From contig JAJRCO010000121.1 in assembly GCA_028678905.1 (NCBI GenBank), forward strand, positions 1-11,341: a stretch of DNA of 11,341 nt, in the 5' to 3' direction. Every line of letters starts with the position of its first letter. Positions within the stretch are counted from its first letter, which is position 1. The stretch is from Methanomicrobiales archaeon. GTDB taxonomy: Archaea; Halobacteriota; Methanomicrobia; Methanomicrobiales; JACTUA01. Shown piece after piece: positions 1 through 5,308 of this stretch. The notes below the pieces were generated by a model that was not told the origin of the DNA, searched no databases, and worked only from the letters and a program-made list of their open reading frames with translations. The translations under genes were made by a program, and so were the position numbers.

Positions 1-40
1 TACGCCCGATGATACGACGATTCAACGAAAAAAGGTAATG

Positions 41-48
41 TATTTAAC
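41..48 (+). promoter_or_regulatory. Possible TATA-like box for mer
   Basis: TATTTAAC is the only AT-rich TATA-like octamer close upstream of mer. A start about 22-27 nt downstream would fall near 66-70, leaving a short leader that just contains the GAGGTG ribosome-binding site. The match to the archaeal TATA consensus is weak and the window begins only 40 nt earlier, so the assignment is tentative. Confidence 0.3.
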
Positions 49-70
49 TCTCGATGCGTTATTAGTTCAT

Positions 71-76
71 GAGGTG
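71..76 (+). promoter_or_regulatory. Shine-Dalgarno site that decides the TTG start of mer
   Basis: GAGGTG is complementary to the archaeal 16S rRNA 3' end. It lies 7 nt before the TTG at 84 and only 2 nt before an out-of-frame ATG at 79, which would encode Met-Pro-stop. Spacing and protein homology (family N-terminus M-x-YGIEFVP) both select TTG at 84. Confidence 0.8.
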
Positions 77-83
77 AAATGCC

Positions 84-1076
84 TTGAGCTATGGAATTGA
101 ATTTGTTCCAGGAAACATCAATGTCAAGCAAGTAGTAAATTACTGCAAACTTGCTGAATCCAAAGATATCGACTATGCATGGATCACTAACCACTACAAT
201 AACCGCCACTGTTACCCCACCCTTGCGATGGTTGCCGCTAACACGACCAGCCTGAAGATGGGACCGGGTATCATGAACTCGTTCACCGACACCCCCGCCG
301 CGATGGCATCCTATTTCTGCACGCTCAACGAAATTTCTGATGGACGTGCAGTCCTGGGTATCGGACCCGGAGATCTCTCCACCCTGCCCAAGATCGCCAT
401 TAATGCGGAAAAGCCGGTCGCACGGCTTGAAGAGGCAGTCGCGGTCATCCGCCAGCTGTGCGCTGGGGAAACCGTGAACAAAATGCCCAACCGCCAGTTC
501 TTCAATTACGACGGAGCGAAACTGACCGGCGTCACCCTCCCCGATAAGAAGAAGGGTGTTCAAATCTACATCGGCGCTCAGGGACCCAAAGTCCTTGACC
601 TCGCCGGAAGGGTCGGAGACGGTGCCCTTATCAACGCGTCGAACCCGAAGGACTTCCAGGTCGCCATCCCGATCATCAAAGCAGCCACCGATAAGGTGGG
701 AAAGAAAGGCTTTGATATCGGTGCGTACACTGCCATGTCCATCGACAAGAACAAGAACAAAGCCCGCAATGCGGCAAAGATTGTCGCCGCGTTCATCGCT
801 GCCGGTTCACCACCGGAGCTCCTTACCCGCCACGGGTTGAACCTTGACACTGTTGCAAAGATCAAAACAGCACTGGGCAAGTTCGACTTTAAGACGGTGG
901 GAGAACTAGTATCCGACAAGGAGATCGATGCCTTCACTATCGCCGGAACTCCGGAAGAAGTGAAGATGAAATGCGACGAGCTCATGAAGGCTGGTGTGAC
1001 CCAGATCATCTTCGGATCCCCCATTGGACCCGATGTAACCAATTCTATCCGCCTCCTGGGTAAGTACGTCGTGTAA
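84..1076 (+). CDS. mer: F420-dependent methylenetetrahydromethanopterin reductase (Mer)
   Basis: This enzyme reduces 5,10-methylene-tetrahydromethanopterin to the 5-methyl form with F420H2 in cytoplasmic methanogenesis from CO2, and runs in reverse in methyl oxidation. The 330-residue protein belongs to the luciferase-like TIM-barrel family. Recognisable blocks are the N-terminal YGIEFVPG (3-10), LGIGPGD (91-97), IGAQGP (163-168), GALINASNPKDF (180-191), AAFIAAGSPP (235-244), RHGL (249-252) and GSPIGPD (311-317). The length is close to the family's roughly 320-330. The start is TTG, chosen because GAGGTG lies 7 nt upstream and because it gives the expected N-terminus. Against Mer sequences I remember, the family's TDHYNN reads TNHYNN here (Asn36), and the GPGVTNP/YTR region reads GPGIMNS/FTD (61-69), so it may be a divergent lineage or paralogue. 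A T tract follows the stop. mtd, the preceding pathway step, lies nearby. Confidence 0.88.
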   Translation: MSYGIEFVPGNINVKQVVNYCKLAESKDIDYAWITNHYNNRHCYPTLAMVAANTTSLKMGPGIMNSFTDTPAAMASYFCTLNEISDGRAVLGIGPGDLSTLPKIAINAEKPVARLEEAVAVIRQLCAGETVNKMPNRQFFNYDGAKLTGVTLPDKKKGVQIYIGAQGPKVLDLAGRVGDGALINASNPKDFQVAIPIIKAATDKVGKKGFDIGAYTAMSIDKNKNKARNAAKIVAAFIAAGSPPELLTRHGLNLDTVAKIKTALGKFDFKTVGELVSDKEIDAFTIAGTPEEVKMKCDELMKAGVTQIIFGSPIGPDVTNSIRLLGKYVV

Positions 1077-1097
1077 ACTCCATTCCCCAACCTCCCC

Positions 1098-1104
1098 TTT
1101 TTTT
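1098..1104 (+). terminator. Oligo-T terminator after mer
   Basis: A run of seven T residues follows a C-rich stretch about 20 nt after the mer stop codon. Archaeal RNA polymerase commonly terminates at such oligo-T tracts without a hairpin. No convincing stem precedes it. Termination may be partial, since no clear promoter is visible before the next gene at 1166. Confidence 0.5.
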
Positions 1105-1165
1105 CTGCCTGGTATCAGTCGGAAGGTTTTTCCTGCCCCGGTTCAACCCCTACTTCAGAAGTCAG

Positions 1166-2107
1166 ATGTTTTCGGTCGAAGAAGTCGCAACCCTGAATGG
1201 AACGATTGAGTACCGGAGAGACCAGGTGACGGGCCTTACCTGCCGGATCAACGCTGAACGCATAAAACGAGGGATCGACCAGACTCCTACTCTGTGTTAT
1301 ACGACAGAAGGATGCCCATTCTGTCCAGTCCAGGTGGAACAGGTGACCCCCACCTTTCAGAACGGGAGCCGCATCGTGCACGGGGAGAGTGTCACCTTCC
1401 CCAATCTTTTTCCCTTCGCAGCATGGCACACGGTGAGCGTGATCACGAGATCTCATATGGTGGACCGCTTTACTCCATCGCAGATTGAAGACGCCCTGCG
1501 GGGACAGGTGGAATCGCTTACCGGGCGCAAAGGTTTTGCCTCCATCAACTGGAACTTCCTGCCCTCCGCAGGTGCCAGCCTCGCTCATCCTCATCTTCAA
1601 GGGCTGGTGGATGCGCACCCCCCAGAACGGGTGCGCCGGATCCGGGAAGGTGCCCAGAAATACCACCGGCGGACCGGGAGGAATTTCTGGTTAGACCTGA
1701 CCAACACCGAGGGGGAGTCGGAGAGGTTCCTTTTCGGGGACACGATCACCTGGATCGCCCACGCTGTGCCGGTGGGAGAGAAAGAGATTCTGGGGATTTT
1801 TCCCGGTGCGACCCTGGAGGAATTTCCCGATCATTTTTCAGAGTTCACGAAAGGAATTCTGTCGCTCATCGATCTCTACCGGGCTATGGGGACACACGCC
1901 TTCAACTTGTCCGTTTTCTTCATCCCGTCTGGGAAAGGGAAGGATTTTCGTACCTTCTGTTCCTTGATCGCCCGCATCAATCCCAATCCGACCTCCCTTT
2001 CCGATTCCTCTTTTATGGAGCGCCTTCACCTGGAGCCACTGATCCTCACCAGCCCGGAAGATCTGGCTGCATTTTTCCACCGAGAGAGGGGGAATCTGGG
2101 TATCTAG
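1166..2107 (+). CDS. Galactose-1-phosphate uridylyltransferase-like (GalT/HIT superfamily) protein
   Basis: The 313-residue soluble protein carries the signature of GalT-type nucleotidyltransferases. A CPFC pair (Cys50, Cys53) and His97 in a RSH motif resemble the zinc ligands of GalT. HPHLQ (141-145) within the block FLPSAGASLAHPHLQ corresponds to the GalT HPHxQ motif, with His141 as the fourth zinc ligand, His143 as the nucleophile that would be nucleotidylated, and Gln145 binding phosphate. The N-terminal TGLTCRINAER segment and the C-terminal FNLSVFF strand also fit that fold. By family knowledge it should transfer or cleave a nucleoside-monophosphate group; the actual substrate cannot be read from sequence. 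The ATG at 1166 has no Shine-Dalgarno site; a GTG further in would remove the first about 20 residues. It follows mer by 89 nt in the same direction and converges on mtd. Confidence 0.75.
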   Translation: MFSVEEVATLNGTIEYRRDQVTGLTCRINAERIKRGIDQTPTLCYTTEGCPFCPVQVEQVTPTFQNGSRIVHGESVTFPNLFPFAAWHTVSVITRSHMVDRFTPSQIEDALRGQVESLTGRKGFASINWNFLPSAGASLAHPHLQGLVDAHPPERVRRIREGAQKYHRRTGRNFWLDLTNTEGESERFLFGDTITWIAHAVPVGEKEILGIFPGATLEEFPDHFSEFTKGILSLIDLYRAMGTHAFNLSVFFIPSGKGKDFRTFCSLIARINPNPTSLSDSSFMERLHLEPLILTSPEDLAAFFHRERGNLGI

Positions 2108-2399
2108 ATAAGTGGGTAAAAAGACTCCGGAAACTCTTAACCAATAAGTGAGGTGGGCCAACGGTGTCATACTTCTTTCACTATGTAACCGCCGATATCT
2201 CAAGTCCATCTCTGCTTCTTTTAATCATGTTCGTCTGTCAGGGACGGATACCACAGGAGATATTCGGGGTATTACATTCTGGTAAAAGAAAAAATGGGGA
2301 CGAAAGAATCCTCGATTGGCAAGTCCCTATCGTGAAGATAATTCGTTTGAGTGAATGGCTGCTTTGGGTAAAAAAATGCAGAAAAAAAGGTAAGGGGGG
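2108..2399. other. Convergent intergenic region between the GalT-like gene and mtd
   Basis: These 292 nt separate two convergent stop codons. The mtd-proximal end holds two A7 runs that act as T tracts for the - strand. A GAGGTG at 2150-2155 precedes a GTG (2164) that opens a reading frame running antisense into mtd; I do not consider that a real gene. No clear + strand terminator for the GalT-like gene, repeat or RNA gene was seen. Confidence 0.5.
2370..2388 (-). terminator. Double oligo-T terminator after mtd
   Basis: Read on the - strand, two runs of seven T (2388-2382 and 2376-2370) begin 12 nt after the mtd stop codon, separated by five bases. Tandem T tracts immediately after a highly expressed gene fit archaeal intrinsic termination and would stop mtd transcripts before they run antisense into the GalT-like gene. 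Confidence 0.7.
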
Positions 2400-3242
2400 T
2401 TACTCGGGCTTGCTGATCAATTTCGTCTTGGAAACGATCATGCCGTCTTTCTTGTGGGGCTTGCGGATGACTGCATCCATACCCTTTTCGAGTTCGCGTG
2501 CCTGGTCGCACAGGCTGGCGGCTGCACGCATCATCTCGTGGGCGCTGGTGACGATGGGCACATAGTCCACGTAATCCTTGGTCATGAAGCAACCCTTGAC
2601 GTTCACACCGGCGACCGACTGGGCGATCTCGTAAGCGGCCCGGGCCTTTGCCAGCGCATAGGGATTGGAGAATTCTCCCTTAGTAGCGTTGTCGGAGTTT
2701 ACCACCATCTTAGGCAGGACCAGATCGGCACCCTTCTTGCCGGCCTTCACCTGGTCGATGACCTTATCCAGCTCCATCTGGAGTTTGCGGAACGCACCGG
2801 TAGTGGCGAGCACCTTTACCAGGTTACCGTTGTAGTCGGCCATCTCGATGGGGTCCAAGAACTCTCGGCGGGCGCCGATCATCGCGTCAGCCTTCATGAT
2901 GATGTAACCGAACTTGCTGGCCTTGATCTTCTCCCATTCCTCTTTCTTGCTGGTGATGTCGTCGGTGATGATAACCACGGGGATTCCCGCGGCAGCTAAC
3001 GCTTCGCGTGCCCCAGTGGGTCCGGGAAGAACACCATTGGGAGAAACCACAATGGCGAAGTCAGGTTTCCATGCCTTCATGGTGGAAACGACGCGGTCGA
3101 TATCTTCTGGCTGGAGTTTGGTACCGCTGGTGGCCATGAATGTCTGCATGTCCTCTCGGTCGGCACGTTCATCGAGCAGCAGCTCTGCCATAACGCCGCT
3201 CGCAATATTGCCCAATTTGGCTACGCCTACTTTAACAACCAT
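2400..3242 (-). CDS. mtd: F420-dependent methylenetetrahydromethanopterin dehydrogenase (Mtd)
   Basis: Mtd catalyses the reversible reduction of 5,10-methenyl- to 5,10-methylene-tetrahydromethanopterin with F420H2, the step before Mer in CO2-reducing methanogenesis, in the cytoplasm. The 280-residue product has the expected family length (about 276-283). Its N-terminus is the family hallmark: VGVAKLGNIASGVMAELLLD (residues 5-24) followed by ERADRED. Other conserved blocks are VSPNGVLPGPTGARE (66-80), VIITDD (90-95), DPIEMADYNGN (130-140) and the MVVNSDNATKGEFSNPYALA segment (179-198). The ATG at 3242 is preceded, with 6-nt spacing, by GAGGTG (3254-3249), and a TATA box lies about 50 nt upstream. 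The gene is divergent from the Tfx regulator and ends in tandem T tracts. It has no operon partner on its own strand in this window. Confidence 0.96.
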   Translation of the reverse strand: MVVKVGVAKLGNIASGVMAELLLDERADREDMQTFMATSGTKLQPEDIDRVVSTMKAWKPDFAIVVSPNGVLPGPTGAREALAAAGIPVVIITDDITSKKEEWEKIKASKFGYIIMKADAMIGARREFLDPIEMADYNGNLVKVLATTGAFRKLQMELDKVIDQVKAGKKGADLVLPKMVVNSDNATKGEFSNPYALAKARAAYEIAQSVAGVNVKGCFMTKDYVDYVPIVTSAHEMMRAAASLCDQARELEKGMDAVIRKPHKKDGMIVSKTKLISKPE

Positions 3243-3270
3243 GTATTACACCTCATTTTTGGTTAATACA
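3242..3270 (-). repeat. Inverted repeat around the mtd ribosome-binding site
   Basis: On the + strand, TGTATTA (3242-3248) and TAATACA (3264-3270) are a perfect 7-bp inverted repeat with a 15-nt spacer. In the mtd transcript the spacer holds the GAGGTG site and the 3' arm includes the A of the start codon. A further GTAATAC stands at 3380-3386, just before the Tfx start codon, so the element could be an operator shared by the divergent genes or a weak mRNA hairpin. Its function is unproven. Confidence 0.4.
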
Positions 3271-3293
3271 AGGGTAGATATCCATCAATATGA

Positions 3294-3301
3294 AATATAA
3301 A
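3294..3301 (-). promoter_or_regulatory. TATA box for mtd
   Basis: Read on the - strand this is TTTATATT, close to the archaeal TATA consensus. Transcription would begin near 3272, giving a leader of about 30 nt that contains the GAGGTG site. The box lies midway between AGGGTA (3271-3276) and TACCCT (3312-3317), a 6-bp inverted repeat that may be coincidental. Confidence 0.6.
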
Positions 3302-3357
3302 TATTGTGAAGTACCCTCTTTCTTTTTATATCCGGGATGCCTGGTTAAACAAAAGCG

Positions 3358-3365
3358 TTTAAATT
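3358..3365 (+). promoter_or_regulatory. TATA-like box for the Tfx gene
   Basis: TTTAAATT is centred about 27 nt before the ATG at 3389, so transcription would start at or within a few bases of the start codon. That fits a leaderless mRNA, as no Shine-Dalgarno site precedes the ATG. A second candidate, TTTTTATA at 3323-3330, would give a roughly 37-nt leader. Confidence 0.5.
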
Positions 3366-3388
3366 TTTAATCAGTACACGTAATACGC

Positions 3389-3793
3389 ATGAAAGATACC
3401 CTCCTCACCGATCGCCAGAAAGAGGTGTTGAGGTACAGGAAACAGGGTCTGACCCAGCAGCAGATCGCCGATCGTATCGGCACTTCAAAAGCAAACGTCT
3501 GTACCGTGGAGAAGGCCGCGCTTGATAAGATCCGCCGTGCCAAGGAGACCATCATGTTTCTCTACAGCCTGGATGCCTCACCCCTCTGTGTAATCAAGGC
3601 GGGAACGGACCTCCTCGAAGTGCCACCGCTCATCTATCGCGAAGCAGAAAAGAGAGGGATCAAGGTGAGGTATGATACCATCAGCCTGCTTAATCACGTT
3701 CGCACCGCGGCGGCCGAACGCTGCCGAGGAAGAAATCTCCTGGACGAAATCGCGGTCTTCATCAACGCTGAAGGGGAACTGTATTACGAGTAA
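3389..3793 (+). CDS. Tfx-family DNA-binding transcriptional regulator
   Basis: The 134-residue protein resembles Tfx of Methanothermobacter, described as binding downstream of the promoter of the molybdenum formylmethanofuran dehydrogenase operon. Residues 5-50 form the LuxR/sigma-like helix-turn-helix: LLTDRQKEVL, then GLTQQQIADRIGTSKANV (20-37) and the family's EKAALDKI (41-48). The remainder (55-134) is the archaeal Tfx domain, ending in FINAEGELYYE; its role is not well defined. The ATG at 3389 lacks a ribosome-binding site and lies about 27 nt after a TATA-like box, suggesting leaderless translation. The gene is divergent from mtd across 146 bp and is closed by a strong terminator. Regulation of mtd, mer or itself is an inference from position; no target can be read from the protein. 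Confidence 0.9.
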   Translation: MKDTLLTDRQKEVLRYRKQGLTQQQIADRIGTSKANVCTVEKAALDKIRRAKETIMFLYSLDASPLCVIKAGTDLLEVPPLIYREAEKRGIKVRYDTISLLNHVRTAAAERCRGRNLLDEIAVFINAEGELYYE

Positions 3794-3808
3794 ACCATTT
3801 CCCTCGGG

Positions 3809-3853
3809 ATAGGAGTAGCGTGATGAGGGCGACGCTCTTTTACTCCTATTTTT
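3809..3853 (+). terminator. Stem-loop plus T5 terminator after the Tfx gene
   Basis: Fifteen nt after the Tfx stop codon, ATAGGAGTA (3809-3817) pairs perfectly with TACTCCTAT (3841-3849). An inner GCGT (3818-3821) pairs with ACGC (3832-3835) around a 10-nt loop, with a 5-nt bulge (3836-3840). T5 follows at 3849-3853. This looks like a bacterial-style intrinsic terminator and separates the Tfx unit from the ribosomal operon promoter. Confidence 0.75.
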
Positions 3854-3873
3854 CTCTGCAGTTCATCAGAATG

Positions 3874-3883
3874 TTTATATAAA
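3874..3883 (+). promoter_or_regulatory. TATA box of the ribosomal-protein operon (or of the RNA upstream of it)
   Basis: TTTATATAAA contains the full archaeal TATA consensus. Transcription would start near 3902-3908, where the structured region begins. No other TATA-like sequence is seen between here and the L3 start at 4291, so this is probably the operon's promoter. The decamer is a palindrome and does not fix direction; the downstream genes favour +. Confidence 0.7.
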
Positions 3884-3901
3884 TATCACTCGAATGTTAT
3901 A

Positions 3902-4290
3902 GGAAGCCGTTAGGTGGTCACCAGATAGTGTCCACCTTAGATGGTGTGATAACCCTTCAAGGGGTTAAAAACCGAAGGAGTTGTGCAGGCACAACGGGCT
4001 GACAGAGCTGGATCTGACGGATCCGCAGGGTGGACGCACGCGCTGTGCGAGCCCATTTCCGGCATTGACCGGAAGCGGATGTCCTGTCAGGATCTCTTCG
4101 CGAGACGAGTATCCTTCCGGGCTTACATCGGGGACTTTTCCCTCACGCACGGACAGGGAATATCGGGTGCGATGGGCACAGTAGACCTCTCAGGAGTGTA
4201 CTTCGCCCTCCTCGGGATCAGCACACGGTAGCACAGCATGTACGGCACGAGCATCGCTTGAACGAACAGAGATAGAGAGTTGAACAAACC
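3902..4290 (+). ncRNA. Structured leader of the L3 operon or separate structured RNA (unidentified)
   Basis: About 390 nt without a credible protein gene, between a consensus TATA box and the L3 start. Local stems seen by eye: 3912-3917/3932-3937 with inner CAC/GTG; 3950-3955/3962-3967 (TAACCC/GGGTTA); 3980-3985/3990-3995 (GTTGTG/CACAAC, CAGG loop); 4010-4014/4020-4024 (GGATC/GATCC); 4035-4039/4045-4049 (CGCAC/GTGCG); 4057-4062/4069-4074 (TTCCGG/CCGGAA); 4093-4096/4102-4105; 4138-4143/4155-4160 (TTCCCT/AGGGAA); 4167-4170/4176-4179; 4192-4196/4208-4212. GAGCCC (4049-4054) can pair with GGGCTT (4119-4124) to enclose a multiloop, using a G-U pair that works only on the + strand. Competing stems exist, such as 4069-4075 with 4114-4120. 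The last 40 nt hold an imperfect tandem repeat beginning ACGG. Lacks the hallmark motifs of SRP RNA and RNase P RNA. Confidence 0.5.
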
Positions 4291-5301
4291 ATGCCGAAGA
4301 TCAACAGGCCACGCAGGGGTTCTCTGGCTTACAGTCCTCGTAAACGGGCAAAGAGTCATATCCCCCGGTACCAGTCCTGGGCGGACTCTGAGGGAGAACC
4401 CACTCTGCAGGGCATTGCCGGTTACAAGGTGGGAATGACCCACGTGATCATGGTGGACGACCACAAATTCAGCCCAACCGAAGGAAAGGATATCAGGGTA
4501 CCGGTCACCATCGTGGAGATTCCACCGATGAAGGTCGCCGCTCTGCGAGCGTATACACACGATTCGTACGGCGATCATGCCCTGACCGAAGTCTGGGCAG
4601 AAGCCCTTGACGGCGATCTCTCACGACGGATTACCCTTCCGAAAGAACACGACCGGGCGGGCACTATTGAAAAGATTACCACCGGTATTCGGGAAGGATC
4701 GATACACGACCTCATGGTCGTCACTCATACTCTTCACGAGCGCATCACCGGGGTTCCCAAGAAGGTCCCCGATCTGATGGAAATTCGAATCGGAGGAAAA
4801 GACCTGCAAAAACGACTTGATTTTGGCCTTTCTCTTCTGGGTACCGAGATCCAGCCTTCCGCCTTCATCAGCGAAGGCATGTATGTGGATGTGACCGCGA
4901 TCACCAAGGGTAAGGGAACCCAGGGGCCCATCAAGCGCTGGGGAGTGAAGCTCCGCAAGCGGAAACACGCAGTGGGAAGAGCACGACATATCGGGAACCT
5001 CGGCCCCTGGCACCCGCATCACGTCCGCTGGCAAGTACCCCAGCTAGGACAGATGGGCTACCAGCAGAGAACCGAGTTTAACAAGAGATTGCTGAAGGTC
5101 GGTGCCCGTGGTGAGGAGATCACCCCCGCCGGGGGTTTCCTCCACTATGGCCTGGTGCGTAATCCTTACCTGGTCATCAAAGGGTCGATTCCTGGCCCGG
5201 TGAAGAGACTGGTGCGGGTCAGACCCGCGGTGCGGCTCGGTGAACACAAGACCCGGGTGCCGGTTGTCGAATTTGTGAGCACCGAAAGCAAGCAGGGGTG
5301 A
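4291..5301 (+). CDS. rpl3: 50S ribosomal protein L3 (uL3), archaeal type
   Basis: L3 is an early-assembly large-subunit protein whose internal finger reaches the peptidyl-transferase centre. The 336 residues match the archaeal/eukaryotic length, longer than bacterial L3. The N-terminus NRPRRGSLAYSPRKRAKSHI (5-24) is the archaeal hallmark. GYKVGMTHV follows at 44-52. The finger region RWGVKLRKRKHAVGRARHIG (216-235) leads into NLGPWHPHHVRW (236-247) and the GYQQRTEFNKR segment. It is the first gene of the operon. No Shine-Dalgarno site is visible before the ATG (preceding bases GAGTTGAACAAACC), in contrast to nearly every later gene, and it lies behind the long structured leader. The stop TGA is part of the ribosome-binding site for L4. 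Confidence 0.98.
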   Translation: MPKINRPRRGSLAYSPRKRAKSHIPRYQSWADSEGEPTLQGIAGYKVGMTHVIMVDDHKFSPTEGKDIRVPVTIVEIPPMKVAALRAYTHDSYGDHALTEVWAEALDGDLSRRITLPKEHDRAGTIEKITTGIREGSIHDLMVVTHTLHERITGVPKKVPDLMEIRIGGKDLQKRLDFGLSLLGTEIQPSAFISEGMYVDVTAITKGKGTQGPIKRWGVKLRKRKHAVGRARHIGNLGPWHPHHVRWQVPQLGQMGYQQRTEFNKRLLKVGARGEEITPAGGFLHYGLVRNPYLVIKGSIPGPVKRLVRVRPAVRLGEHKTRVPVVEFVSTESKQG

Positions 5302-5308
5302 GGAAACG

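Noticed and set aside
2164..2565. A 133-codon + strand reading frame with GTG start and GAGGTG 8 nt upstream
   Set aside because: It runs 166 nt antisense into the 3' end of mtd, has no recognisable domain, and its unique part includes the A-rich strand of the mtd terminator. The ribosome-binding site may be coincidence; expression data would be needed to revive it.
3818..4002. C/D-box guide RNA starting at GTGATGA (3820)
   Set aside because: The nearest CTGA box D on the same strand is about 180 nt away, far beyond the usual 50-70 nt, with no C'/D' pair between; the motif lies in the loop of the Tfx terminator.
3981..4231. Short overlapping reading frames (67, 82 and, on the other strand, 61 codons) upstream of L3
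   Set aside because: No ribosome-binding sites, no family resemblance, and all coincide with the hairpin-rich region; they look like chance frames in GC-rich structured RNA.
3902..4290. SRP (7S) RNA
   Set aside because: The near-invariant helix 8 motif (GGAAGGNAGCA type) is absent on both strands, and the region shows serial local hairpins rather than the long rod formed by the two ends.
3902..4290. RNase P RNA
   Set aside because: The + strand has a CCGGGCTTAC stretch (4117-4126) resembling the 3' P4 strand, and the - strand has GAGGGAAAAGTCCCC near 4144-4130, but neither strand carries the invariant GAGGAAAGTCC together with its partner in the right order.
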